Positions 35,908 to 44,344 of a stretch of DNA of 64,000 nt are shown in pieces. The notes below the pieces were generated by a model. That model searched no databases, had not been told where the DNA came from, and saw nothing but the letters and a program-made list of their open reading frames with translations. The position numbers were made by a program, and so were the translations under genes. Origin of the DNA: Thalassovita mangrovi (GTDB lineage Bacteria; Pseudomonadota; Alphaproteobacteria; Rhodobacterales; Rhodobacteraceae); assembly GCF_009857745.1 (NCBI RefSeq), contig NZ_WWEN01000007.1, positions 1 through 64,000 of the forward strand, given 5' to 3'. Within the stretch, counting starts at the first letter, position 1; the number at the start of each line of letters is the position of its first letter.

Positions 35908-37389
35908 ATGACCGACCCGAATACTGGCAAACAATGGAAAACGCTCGACAAGGATCTGGGGCGGATTTCGCAACTGGAATACGCGGCGCAATACGTGTCG
36001 CGCCCGCTGGTCGCGCCGGGGATCGCGCTGGCCTTCATCGTCCTGGCGGGGTTGCTCGCGGCGATGTTCTTCGGCGCGGGCGCGGGCACCCTGACGGTGG
36101 TGGCCGCCGCGATCTTCGGCGCCTACATGGCGCTGAATATCGGCGCCAATGACGTCGCCAACAACATGGGCCCGGCGGTCGGCGCAAACGCCCTGACCAT
36201 GGGCGGCGCGATCGTCATCGCGGCGCTGTGCGAAAGCGCCGGTGCGCTGCTGGCGGGGGGCGACGTGGTGTCGACCATCGCCAAGGGCATCATCGATCCC
36301 GCCGGCATGTCAGAACCCCACATCTTCGTGCTGGCGATGATGGCCGCCTTGGTGTCCTCGGCGCTGTGGGTCAACCTGGCGACCTGGGTCGGCGCCCCGG
36401 TTTCGACCACCCATTCGGTGGTCGGCGGCGTCATGGGCGCAGGGATCGCGGCGGCGGGGCTGAGTTCGGTCAACTGGATGACCATGGGCAAGATCGCCGC
36501 CAGCTGGGTGATTTCGCCGGTCCTGGGCGGCCTGATCGCGGCGCTGTTCCTGGCCTTCATCAAATCCCGCATCATCTATCAGGACGACAAGATCGCCGCC
36601 GCCCGCCGCTGGGTCCCGGTGCTGATCGGCATCATGGCGGCGGCCTTTGCCGCCTACCTGGCGCTGAAGGGTCTGAAACACGTCATCAAGATCGACCTGA
36701 CCACCTCGGTCCTCATCGGTCTGGTGGTTGGCGTGGTGCTGTACCTGGTGTCGAAACCGCTGATCCGCCGCCAGTCGGAAGGGCTGGAAAACCGCAACAA
36801 GTCGCTGAAGGTGCTGTTCGGCCTGCCGCTGGTTCTGTCGGCGGCGCTGCTGTCCTTCGCCCATGGCGCCAATGACGTCGCCAACGCGGTCGGCCCGCTG
36901 GCCGCGATCGTCCATGTCACCCAGGTCGGCGATATCGCCTCCAAGGTCGCCATTCCCACTTGGGTCATGATCATCGGCGCCTTCGGGATTTCCTTCGGCC
37001 TGTTCCTGTTCGGCCCCAAGCTGATCCGCATGGTCGGCAGCCAGATCACCAAGCTGAACCCGATGCGCGCCTATTGCGTGTCGCTGGCCGCCGCGATCAC
37101 CGTGATCGTGGCCAGCTGGCTGGGCCTGCCGGTCAGTTCCACCCATATCGCCGTCGGCGGCGTGTTCGGCGTCGGCTTCTTCCGCGAATGGCACACCGAG
37201 CGGCGCTACCGGGAAAACAACGCCAAGGCGCGCTCGGGCAAGATTCTGGCGCCCGAGGAACGCCGCCGCCGCAAGCTGGTGCGCAGATCGCATTTCATGA
37301 CCATCGTCGCCGCCTGGGTCATCACCGTGCCCGCCGCCGCGCTGATGTCGGGGCTGATCTATTTCCTGCTGCAATCGGTCACCAGCTGA
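35908..37389 (+). CDS. Inorganic phosphate transporter, PiT family
   Basis: This 493-aa membrane protein has the two PiT signatures: NIGANDVANNMGPAVGANAL (from about residue 77) and HGANDVANAVGPLA (from about residue 316). Each is followed by the repeated VSTTHSVVGGVMG / VSSTHIAVGGVFG block. About ten helices and a cytoplasmic basic loop near the C-terminus are visible. It imports phosphate as a metal-phosphate complex with protons. GGAGA lies before the ATG. A Pho-box-like repeat upstream suggests phosphate control, although many PiT genes are constitutive. Confidence 0.94.
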   Translation: MTDPNTGKQWKTLDKDLGRISQLEYAAQYVSRPLVAPGIALAFIVLAGLLAAMFFGAGAGTLTVVAAAIFGAYMALNIGANDVANNMGPAVGANALTMGGAIVIAALCESAGALLAGGDVVSTIAKGIIDPAGMSEPHIFVLAMMAALVSSALWVNLATWVGAPVSTTHSVVGGVMGAGIAAAGLSSVNWMTMGKIAASWVISPVLGGLIAALFLAFIKSRIIYQDDKIAAARRWVPVLIGIMAAAFAAYLALKGLKHVIKIDLTTSVLIGLVVGVVLYLVSKPLIRRQSEGLENRNKSLKVLFGLPLVLSAALLSFAHGANDVANAVGPLAAIVHVTQVGDIASKVAIPTWVMIIGAFGISFGLFLFGPKLIRMVGSQITKLNPMRAYCVSLAAAITVIVASWLGLPVSSTHIAVGGVFGVGFFREWHTERRYRENNAKARSGKILAPEERRRRKLVRRSHFMTIVAAWVITVPAAALMSGLIYFLLQSVTS

Positions 37390-37416
37390 CCCGGGCAGGA
37401 CATCGCAAGACAAAGA

Positions 37417-37444
37417 AAAACCCCGCAGGAAACTGCGGGGTTTT
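37417..37444. terminator. Strong bidirectional intrinsic terminator
   Basis: A perfect 12-bp stem AAAACCCCGCAG/CTGCGGGGTTTT with a GAAA tetraloop lies between the convergent phosphate transporter and gcrA. U-runs are present on both strands. Confidence 0.9.
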
Positions 37445-37467
37445 CGTTTGTCCGAAAGGACCGGCGC

Positions 37468-38049
37468 TCAGCGGCGGCGGTCGCGGCGCGACGACATCGG
37501 CTGGAACGCCACGCCGACATGCGCTTCGCAATAGGGTTTGCCCGGCTGCACCGGCAGGCCGCAGAACCAGAAATCGTCGGTCGCGGGATCGCCCACCGGC
37601 CATTTGCAGGTGCGCTCGGTCAGTTCCAGCAGGGTCAGCTTCTTCGCCTTCTTCTCGACCTCGTTCACCTTGGCCAAGGCCTCGGGGCTGATTTCATTGG
37701 CCGAGGGCTGCGGCGGCAGCGGCTGACCGGCGGGAATGATCGCCTTGCGCGCGGGCGTCGGCGCCGGGCGCGCGGCAGCGGCCGGGGCGGCGGCGGGTTC
37801 GACCGCGGGCTTGGCGGGTTTCGCCTTGGCTTCGGCCTTGGGCTTGGCGGCGGGTTTCGCCTTGGCCTCGGTCTTGGCCGCATCCGGCGCCGCAGCGCCG
37901 CTGGACCGGTTCGACAGGCCCAGACGATGCACCTTGCCGATCACCGCGTTGCGGGTCACCCCGCCCAGCTCCTTGGCGATCTGGCTGGCCGATTGCCCTT
38001 CGCCCCACATTTTCTTCAACAGTTCGACGCGTTCGTCGGTCCAGGACAT
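37468..38049 (-). CDS. gcrA: GcrA cell-cycle regulator
   Basis: This 193-aa protein starts with the GcrA helix-turn-helix MSWTDERVELLKKMW, then GVTRNAVIGKVHRLGL. A low-complexity Ala/Lys/Pro linker (about residues 50-115) follows, then the C-terminal domain with CKWPVGDP and FCG...PYCEAH. In Caulobacter GcrA binds RNA polymerase sigma-70 and promoters carrying CcrM-methylated GANTC sites, activating S-phase genes. TAAGGAA precedes the ATG at 38049. The linker is longer and more repetitive than in many homologues. Confidence 0.95.
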   Translation of the reverse strand: MSWTDERVELLKKMWGEGQSASQIAKELGGVTRNAVIGKVHRLGLSNRSSGAAAPDAAKTEAKAKPAAKPKAEAKAKPAKPAVEPAAAPAAAARPAPTPARKAIIPAGQPLPPQPSANEISPEALAKVNEVEKKAKKLTLLELTERTCKWPVGDPATDDFWFCGLPVQPGKPYCEAHVGVAFQPMSSRRDRRR

Positions 38050-38117
38050 GCCGGTTTCCTTAGCTAAAAAGCGGCCCCCCAAACGCGGACCGCCCTCAAA
38101 ATTCGAGATCAGCCCCT

Positions 38118-38145
38118 ATTCTAATCATCAACGCCTGAGTTACAA
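38118..38145 (-). promoter_or_regulatory. Candidate gcrA promoter
   Basis: On the minus strand, TTGTAA (38145-38140) and TAGAAT (38123-38118) are 16 nt apart, giving a leader of about 60 nt. A GANTC site (GAATC, 38152-38156) lies just upstream of the -35 box. Confidence 0.5.
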
Positions 38146-38191
38146 GGCATCGAATCAGATCTGACACGGCACCGCCGGGGGGAATTCGGGC

Positions 38192-38983
38192 ATGGAAATG
38201 GGCACACGGCGTTTCGGGCGCGTCAACTGGCTGGGTCTCTACACGCTGTCGGGCCGCGAAATTCAGCGCTTCCTGGCGGTCTGGACCCAGACGTTGCTGG
38301 CGCCGCTGATGACGGCGGCTCTGTTCCTGATGATCTTCTCGATCGCCATCGGCAAGGCCCGGGGCGAGGTGATGGGCGTGCCCTTCGCCACCTTCATCGC
38401 GCCGGGCATCCTGACCATGACGGTGATCCAGAACGCCTTCGCCAACACCTCGTCGTCGCTGGTGATTTCCAAGGTGCAGGGCAATATCGTCGACACGCTG
38501 ATGCCGCCGCTGTCGCCGCTGGAACTGGTGCTCGGCTACCTGTCGGGGGGCGTGGCGCGCGGCGTGCTGGTGGCCATCGCGATCAGCATCGGGTTGGTCC
38601 TGTTCCTCGGCATCGTGCCGCAGCACCCGGCCTGGGCACTGACCTTCGTGGTGCTGGGATCGGCGCTGATGGGGGCCATCGGCATGGCGGCGGGCATCTA
38701 TGCCAACAAGTTCGATCAGATGGCGGCGATCACCAATTTCATCGTCACGCCCTTGGCCTTCCTGTCGGGCACCTTCTATTCGGTCAGCGCCCTGCCGCCG
38801 GTGATCCGCGAACTGACCCATTTCAACCCGGTCTTCTACCTGATCGACGGGGTGCGTTTCGGCGTGCTGGGCGTGTCGGACAGCTCGCCCTGGCTGGCGC
38901 TGTCGGTGTCCATCTGCACCACCCTGGCGGTCAGCGCCCTGGCCTGGAACATGTTCCGCACCGGATACCGGCTGAAGAACTGA
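38192..38983 (+). CDS. ABC-2 type transporter permease (NodJ-like)
   Basis: This 263-aa protein has about six membrane helices. It carries the ABC-2 permease blocks ISKVQGNIVDTLMPPLSPLE and FIVTPLAFLSGTFYSVSALP, the latter the typical signature before the last helices. It should pair with an ATPase such as NodI/CcmA-like proteins to export a lipid, polysaccharide or drug. No ATPase gene is next to it, so the partner is encoded elsewhere. It is divergent from gcrA, which starts 142 nt away. Confidence 0.88.
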   Translation: MEMGTRRFGRVNWLGLYTLSGREIQRFLAVWTQTLLAPLMTAALFLMIFSIAIGKARGEVMGVPFATFIAPGILTMTVIQNAFANTSSSLVISKVQGNIVDTLMPPLSPLELVLGYLSGGVARGVLVAIAISIGLVLFLGIVPQHPAWALTFVVLGSALMGAIGMAAGIYANKFDQMAAITNFIVTPLAFLSGTFYSVSALPPVIRELTHFNPVFYLIDGVRFGVLGVSDSSPWLALSVSICTTLAVSALAWNMFRTGYRLKN

Positions 38984-38995
38984 TCTCCGCGCCCG

Positions 38996-39015
38996 ACGCC
39001 CCCTAGTGGCGTTTT
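38996..39015 (+). terminator. Weak terminator after the ABC-2 permease
   Basis: A 5-bp stem ACGCC/GGCGT (38996-39000 with 39008-39012) is followed by TTTT. The rest of the 266-nt gap up to argD has a small hairpin at 39160-39175 and the argD promoter. Confidence 0.4.
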
Positions 39016-39191
39016 CGACACAACCATACCCGCCCCGCGCGTTTTTCACTTTCCTCGCGCGGCGCAAGCGGCTATTGCCACAAACATGTTCAAACGTGCC
39101 CATATCGCCGAGATTCGACGCCGACGCAGCCGCGCCTGACGTCCCGCACGCTTTTGAACCGCCGCAATCGCGGCGACCCACCCCAAAATTG

Positions 39192-39219
39192 TTGACACCC
39201 GGTCCCCGTGATGCAACCT
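39192..39219 (+). promoter_or_regulatory. Candidate argD promoter
   Basis: A consensus -35 box TTGACA (39192-39197) is followed after 16 nt by CAACCT, a poor -10. The argD ATG is 31 nt further. No ArgR-type operator was recognised. Confidence 0.4.
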
Positions 39220-39249
39220 CGGGGCCTCCTATGGAACAAGGATGATACC

Positions 39250-40419
39250 ATGATCCCGTCTGTCCTGCCGACCTATTCCCGCGCGCCGCTTTCCTTCGTG
39301 AAGGGCGAAGGCTCCTGGCTGATCGAGGCGGATGGCCGACGTTTTCTCGACCTCGGCGCCGGGATCGCGGTGAACGCCCTGGGGCACGCCCATCCCGCGC
39401 TGGTGCAGGCGCTGACCGAACAGGCGGGCAAGCTGTGGCACGTGTCGAACCTCTACAACATCCCGCAGCAGCAGGCCCTGGCCGACAAGCTGGTCGACGC
39501 CACCTTCGCCGACACCGTCTTCTTCACCAATTCGGGCACCGAGGCCTGCGAATTGGCGGTCAAGATGGCGCGCAAATACTGGTACGACAAAGGCCAGCCG
39601 GACAAGACCGACATCATCACCTTCGAGGGCTCGTTCCACGGCCGTTCCTCGGCCGGGATCGCCGCCGCCGGATCGGAAAAGATGATCAAGGGCTTCGGCC
39701 CGATCCTGCCCGGCTTCGTCCACCTGCCCTGGAACGACCGCGACGCGCTCGAGGCCGCGATCACCGACACGGTGGGCGCGATCCTGATCGAACCGGTGCA
39801 GGGCGAAGGCGGCATCCGCCCGCTGCCCGATGCCGACCTGAAGGCGATCCGCGCACTCTGCGACGCCAACGACATCCTGCTGATCCTCGACGAGGTGCAA
39901 TGCGGCATGGGCCGGACCGGCAAGCTGTTCGCCCATGAATGGGCCGGCATCACGCCGGACATCATGATGGTCGCCAAGGGCATCGGCGGCGGCTTCCCGC
40001 TCGGCGCCGTGCTGGCCACCGAGGACGCCGCCAGCGGCATGACCGCGGGCACCCACGGGTCGACCTATGGCGGCAACCCGCTGGCCTGCGCCGTGGGGGC
40101 CGCGGTGATGGATATCGTCTCCGACGCCGATTTCCTCGATTCCGTGCGCGCCCGCGCCGGGTTGTTCCGGCAGAAGCTCGAAGGGCTGGTCGCCGCGCAT
40201 CCGTCCGTCTTCGAATGCGTGCGCGGATCTGGGCTGATGCTGGGGCTGAAATGCAAGGTCACCAACATGGACGTGGTCAATGCCGGTTACGACAACCTGG
40301 TGATCACCGTTCCGGCCGCCGATAACGTGATCCGCCTGCTGCCGCCGCTCAACCTTAGCGACGAAGAAATCGACGAGGCGCTCGCCCGTCTCGACAAGGC
40401 GGCGCAAAGCTTGGCCTGA
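39250..40419 (+). CDS. argD: Acetylornithine aminotransferase
   Basis: This 389-aa class III PLP aminotransferase has the cofactor-phosphate motif NSGTEACELAVKMAR, LILDEVQCGMGRTGKLFAHE, and the Schiff-base lysine in MVAKGIGGGFPLGA (K243). The next gene is argF, which supports arginine synthesis (N-acetylglutamate semialdehyde to N-acetylornithine); many ArgD enzymes also act as succinyldiaminopimelate aminotransferase in lysine synthesis. AAGGA lies 9 nt before the ATG at 39250. Confidence 0.93.
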   Translation: MIPSVLPTYSRAPLSFVKGEGSWLIEADGRRFLDLGAGIAVNALGHAHPALVQALTEQAGKLWHVSNLYNIPQQQALADKLVDATFADTVFFTNSGTEACELAVKMARKYWYDKGQPDKTDIITFEGSFHGRSSAGIAAAGSEKMIKGFGPILPGFVHLPWNDRDALEAAITDTVGAILIEPVQGEGGIRPLPDADLKAIRALCDANDILLILDEVQCGMGRTGKLFAHEWAGITPDIMMVAKGIGGGFPLGAVLATEDAASGMTAGTHGSTYGGNPLACAVGAAVMDIVSDADFLDSVRARAGLFRQKLEGLVAAHPSVFECVRGSGLMLGLKCKVTNMDVVNAGYDNLVITVPAADNVIRLLPPLNLSDEEIDEALARLDKAAQSLA

Positions 40420-40420
40420 T

Positions 40421-40495
40421 CTTCTTCTGTTCAAAAATATCCCGGGGGAGTCGTTGAAAATCTCCGATTTTCAACGGCGGGGGCAGCGCCCCCTC
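40421..40495 (+). repeat. Structured intergenic repeat, copy 3 of 3
   Basis: The left block is identical to copy 1. The inner hairpin is a perfect 10-bp stem CGTTGAAAAT/ATTTTCAACG (40452-40461 with 40467-40476). The outer hairpin is GGGGGC-AGC-GCCCCC (40479-40484 with 40488-40493). It starts one base after the argD stop and separates argD from argF. Confidence 0.85.
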
Positions 40496-40520
40496 CCCCA
40501 CTCCGACGAAAGACAAAACG

Positions 40521-41447
40521 ATGACCCATTTTCTCGATATCAACACCACCAGCCCCGAAGACCTGCGGTCGATGATCGACAGCGCCAAGGCGATGAAAAC
40601 CGCCCGCAACGGCCGCCCGAAAGGCGCCCCCGACGATGAACAGCCGCTCGATGGCCGGATGGTCGCCTTGATCTTCGAAAAACCCTCGACCCGGACCCGG
40701 GTCAGCTTCGACGTGGGCGTGCGCCAGATGGGCGGCCAGACCATGGTGCTGTCGGGCGCCGACATGCAGCTGGGGCACGGTGAAACCATCGCCGATACCG
40801 CGCGGGTGCTGTCGCGCTATGTCGACCTGATCATGATCCGCACCTTCGAGGAACAGACCCTGCAGGAAATGGCCGAATACGCCTCCGTGCCGGTGATCAA
40901 CGGTCTGACCGACCGCACCCATCCGTGCCAGATCATGGCCGATATCCAGACCTTCGAGGAACATCGCGGGCCGATCGCGGGCAAGAAGGTGGTGTGGTGC
41001 GGCGACGGCAACAACGTCTTCGCCTCCTTCGCCCATGCCGCAGGCCAGTTCGGCTTCGACCTGACCTTCTCGGGCCCGCCGCCGCTCGATCCCGAAATGG
41101 TGTTCGTCGAGGAAGCCCGCGCCAAGGGATCGAAGGTCGATATCGTGCGCGATCCCGTCGCCGCCGTAAAAGGCGCCGATCTGGTGGTGACCGATACCTG
41201 GGTCAGCATGCACGATCCGCAATCGGCCCGCGAACGTCGCCACAACCAGCTGCGGCCCTATCAGGTCAACGAAGAGCTGATGAGCCACGCCAAGCCCGAC
41301 GCCTTGTTCATGCACTGCCTGCCCGCGCATCGCGACGACGAAGCGACCAGCGCGGTGATGGACGGGCCACATTCGGTGATCTTCGACGAGGCGGAAAACC
41401 GGCTGCACGCGCAAAAGGCCGTCATGCGCTGGTGCCTCGGGGTCTGA
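40521..41447 (+). CDS. argF: Ornithine carbamoyltransferase
   Basis: This 308-aa transcarbamylase makes citrulline from ornithine and carbamoyl phosphate. The carbamoyl-phosphate motif STRTR (residues 56-60), HPCQ, the ornithine loop containing DTWVSM and the catalytic HCLPAHR are present. It follows argD with copy 3 of the repeat in the gap, and there is no obvious separate promoter. Carbamoyl phosphate comes from the carB enzyme at the end of this window. Confidence 0.96.
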   Translation: MTHFLDINTTSPEDLRSMIDSAKAMKTARNGRPKGAPDDEQPLDGRMVALIFEKPSTRTRVSFDVGVRQMGGQTMVLSGADMQLGHGETIADTARVLSRYVDLIMIRTFEEQTLQEMAEYASVPVINGLTDRTHPCQIMADIQTFEEHRGPIAGKKVVWCGDGNNVFASFAHAAGQFGFDLTFSGPPPLDPEMVFVEEARAKGSKVDIVRDPVAAVKGADLVVTDTWVSMHDPQSARERRHNQLRPYQVNEELMSHAKPDALFMHCLPAHRDDEATSAVMDGPHSVIFDEAENRLHAQKAVMRWCLGV

Positions 41448-41813
41448 GGGACGAAACGCGAAGCCGGGCCAGCGCCAGTCCGCGGGATGGCGCTGCGCAC
41501 CGCTTGAGCATGGCAGTTTATGCCTGCCACAACCGCTTGCCCCATCGGCGTCAGAGCCAACCTCACCAAAGCGCCAGCCCGTCCGGGCGGACTGGCGCTG
41601 GCCCGGCGGCCTTCGGCCTCGTTCCGGGCCGGGCCTAGTCATCGGCAAGCATTCTCAAGTGCAATAGAGGGCAGCGCAAGCGCCGCTGTTTCGGGCTGGG
41701 AGCCACAACTCCAGCGCAGCCTCACCGGCGGAAAGCCGCCTTGCCCGACACGCGCCCCTGTCCTGCCATCCCGCCGCGCTGTACCCTCCCGTCTGACCGC
41801 AGGAGAATCCGCC
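41448..41813. other. 366-nt gene-free region with a large inverted repeat
   Basis: No coding frame here resembles a protein. A perfect 20-bp inverted repeat occupies 41463-41482 and 41588-41607. Smaller nested palindromes lie around 41571-41598 and 41605-41636. The last 60 nt lead to a good ribosome-binding site for the transglycosylase gene. No tRNA or transposase was found. Confidence 0.7.
41463..41607. repeat. Perfect 20-bp inverted repeat with 105-nt spacer
   Basis: The left arm GCCGGGCCAGCGCCAGTCCG (41463-41482) is exactly complementary to the right arm (41588-41607). Folded as RNA it would make a very stable long stem starting 15 nt after argF. Confidence 0.8.
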
Positions 41814-42293
41814 ATGACGATCTATTCGCGCCGCGCCGCTTTGTTGCTTCTTTCCGCCACCGCGCTGACCGCCTGCGGCGGCCATCCGCGCGAAACCCGC
41901 TCGACGCAGAACTCCGCCCCGCGGCTCTATCCTAATGAGACCCCCGAATTGCGCGGCCTGATCAATAAATACGCCGATCATTACGAGGTGCCGCGTAGCC
42001 TGGTGCACAAGGTGGTCCAGCGCGAAAGCATGTATCGCCCCGGCGCCCGCAACGGCCCCTATTACGGGCTGATGCAGATCCTGCCGCAGACCGCGCGCGG
42101 CATGGGGTTCCGCGGCACCCCCAGCGACCTGCTGGACGCCGAAACCAACCTGAAATACGCGGTCAAATACCTGCGCGGCGCCTGGATGGTGTCGGATGGC
42201 AGCGAAGACCGGGCGGTCATGTGGTACGCCAAGGGATATTATTACGAGGCCAAGCGGCGCGGCTTGCTGTATGAGACCGGGCTGCGCAGCTGA
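41814..42293 (+). CDS. Small lytic transglycosylase lipoprotein (SLT domain)
   Basis: This 159-aa protein has a signal sequence with lipobox LTAC (Cys21). The SLT core has the catalytic Glu71 in VVQRESMYRPGA, then YYGLMQILPQTARGMGF and the C-terminal YAVKYLRG block. It would cleave peptidoglycan glycan strands from the periplasmic face of a membrane. It is short, little more than the catalytic domain. AGGAGA precedes the ATG. Its stop abuts the stop of the convergent AsmA gene. Confidence 0.88.
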   Translation: MTIYSRRAALLLLSATALTACGGHPRETRSTQNSAPRLYPNETPELRGLINKYADHYEVPRSLVHKVVQRESMYRPGARNGPYYGLMQILPQTARGMGFRGTPSDLLDAETNLKYAVKYLRGAWMVSDGSEDRAVMWYAKGYYYEAKRRGLLYETGLRS

Positions 42294-44207
42294 TCACTTG
42301 TTCAGCAGGTTGAAGATCCCCTTCACCGCCTCGTCCTCGAGCTTCTTCTTTACCGCGTCCTCAAGGCTTTCGCCCTCCTGGGTCTCGACGCCCAGCTTTT
42401 CCTTCAGCTTGGTTTCGGCCTTGTCCTTCAGCGCCTTCTTTTCGTCCTGCAGGTTCAGGTCGATCGCCTTTTCCAGATCGGGCCAGATTTTCGGCCCCGA
42501 CCACGGCCCCCTGATCCGCACCGGGATGACCACTCCGCCTTCGCTGTCGGCGCTGGCCGCCTTGGGGGTGAACAGGTAATCGATATCCTGCGCGCCCAGA
42601 CCCACGCGGCCCTCGCCCGTGGCCGAAATCACCGGCAGTTTCAGCACCAGGTCCTTGTTGTAAAGGTTGCCCTTGTCCATCGTGAAACTGGCCGAAAGCT
42701 GATCGAACACGGTGGTGCCGCCGGTGGCCAGCCCCTTGCGCATCAGACTGTCCAGATCGATCCCCTTGATCGTGCCCCGCCCCATCGCGATGCCACCCTT
42801 GCCCGACAGCGAATTCATGATCGCATGAACCGAGCTGCCGGCACCGAGGAAGTTGACATTGGCATCGGCCTGACCGGTAAAACGGTCGATCCCGGCCAGG
42901 TCGTCCAGCAATTGCTGCATCTCCACGCCGCTGGCCTTCAGGTTGCCGCCGACGCTCAGCCCCTTGCGGTTATTGACCGCCAGCGTCCCCGACAGCGCGC
43001 CGGAATAGCCCGCCATCCGGTTCAGCGCCAGTTCGGCCCGCGACCGGTCCACGGTGATGCCCAGCCCGGTTTCACCGAAGCTGAGGCCCGCGACGCGCAG
43101 CCCCGCCAGCCCAAGCGTGGCCTGCCCGTTGAACGCGCCCAGCGCGCTGGCGTCGATCGGCGCTTTCGACCAGCCCGACGCGCCGCCCGATCCCCCCGAC
43201 CCGCCAAGACCGGACAGGTCCAGAACCCCGGCCGACAGTTTCGCCGTCACGTTGGGCACGGCAGCGGCCAGATCGACATCCACCTCGCCCGCAAACCCGT
43301 TCTGGTCCAGCGTCAGGGCCAGGTCGCGCAGGCTCAGCCGTTGTTCAGCGGTCAGCGTCAAATCGGCCTGCGCCTTCGCCCGCCGGCCCAGCCCCTGCGG
43401 CAACTCCACCCCGGCAACGCCCAGCGAGGCCAGGAAGGCCCCGGTATCGGACAGATCCGCCGCCACCCGGCCCTGCGCCTGCGCCGGCAACCCGGCGCGC
43501 CCGTCGAAATCGACCGTGCCGCCCTTGGCGCTCGCCTTGAGCGTGACCCCGGTCACCTCGCCCTCGATCAGCGCCGCCAGGTCGGCAATCGTCCCGCTCA
43601 CCGACAGCGCCCCCGCCCCTTCGGGCCGGGCCGAGGCCTCAAGGCTCGCCGCGCCGTGGTATTCCGGCCAGCGCAGGTCGAGCGCGATATCATTCACCCG
43701 GGTTTCCTGCCCCGTGCCGTGATCGACATAGCGCAGCACGCCGCCGGAAATCAGCGCCCGGTCGAGCGACAGCGCCAGCGCGTTGCTGCTGCCCGAGGGC
43801 TGGCCCGAAGGCGCCACGCCCTCGACCCCCAGCTGCCAGTTCACCCGCCCGTCGGCGGCTTTTTCCAGTAGGATTTCGGGATTGACCGCTTCCAGCCCGA
43901 TGATCTTCACTTCGCCGCCGATCAGCGCCATCGGATCGACGCCCACCTTCAGGCTGTCCGCCTTGATCAGCGGGCCTGCCTTGGACCAATCGGCATTGGC
44001 GATCTCAAGCGCCCCGGTGGAAATCCCCAAGACGGGGTAGAAGCTGGCCTTGCTGTCGCCCTTCAGCACCACCTCGCGCCCGGTCTGCGCCCGGATCTGA
44101 TCCGCCGCCACCTGCGCGATCCTATCGCCGGGCAGGAAAATCACCCCGATCAGCGCCACGCCGATCAGGACAAAGACGAAACCGATCAAACGGAAAACCC
44201 AACGCAT
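42294..44207 (-). CDS. AsmA-family protein
   Basis: This 637-aa protein has one N-terminal membrane anchor (LIGFVFVLIGVALIGVIFL), then a large periplasmic part. It contains the AsmA N-terminal block (VVLKGDSKASFYPVLGI, then ALEIANADWSK) and the C-terminal AsmA_2-like region (LLDDLAGIDRFTGQADANV, then GRGTIKGIDLDSLMRKGL). A charged Lys/Glu coiled stretch lies near the C-terminus. AsmA proteins are repeating-beta-groove proteins linked to lipid transport and outer-membrane biogenesis; the specific cargo here is unknown. A Gly/Ser-rich linker sits at about residue 335. Confidence 0.88.
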   Translation of the reverse strand: MRWVFRLIGFVFVLIGVALIGVIFLPGDRIAQVAADQIRAQTGREVVLKGDSKASFYPVLGISTGALEIANADWSKAGPLIKADSLKVGVDPMALIGGEVKIIGLEAVNPEILLEKAADGRVNWQLGVEGVAPSGQPSGSSNALALSLDRALISGGVLRYVDHGTGQETRVNDIALDLRWPEYHGAASLEASARPEGAGALSVSGTIADLAALIEGEVTGVTLKASAKGGTVDFDGRAGLPAQAQGRVAADLSDTGAFLASLGVAGVELPQGLGRRAKAQADLTLTAEQRLSLRDLALTLDQNGFAGEVDVDLAAAVPNVTAKLSAGVLDLSGLGGSGGSGGASGWSKAPIDASALGAFNGQATLGLAGLRVAGLSFGETGLGITVDRSRAELALNRMAGYSGALSGTLAVNNRKGLSVGGNLKASGVEMQQLLDDLAGIDRFTGQADANVNFLGAGSSVHAIMNSLSGKGGIAMGRGTIKGIDLDSLMRKGLATGGTTVFDQLSASFTMDKGNLYNKDLVLKLPVISATGEGRVGLGAQDIDYLFTPKAASADSEGGVVIPVRIRGPWSGPKIWPDLEKAIDLNLQDEKKALKDKAETKLKEKLGVETQEGESLEDAVKKKLEDEAVKGIFNLLNK

Positions 44208-44309
44208 CGCAGCCCCCTTGCGAAAATGTTTCGTGAATCAGGTTAGAACAGCGCGCAGGCGGCAACAACGGGAATGCTGCGACTGCGCGACCGGTTGCCG
44301 CAAATCCCT

Positions 44310-44338
44310 TTGCATGGGCCCCATCGACCCCCTATATG
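44310..44338 (+). promoter_or_regulatory. Candidate rimO promoter giving a leaderless mRNA
   Basis: TTGCAT (44310-44315) and TATATG (44333-44338) are 17 nt apart. The -10 ends 6 nt before the ATG at 44345, so transcription would start at or next to the start codon. Confidence 0.45.
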
Positions 44339-44344
44339 CGCGTC

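Noticed and set aside
41463-41607. Insertion sequence or MITE with the inverted repeat as its ends
   Set aside because: There is no transposase between or beside the arms, and no flanking target duplication could be seen; reported only as an inverted repeat.
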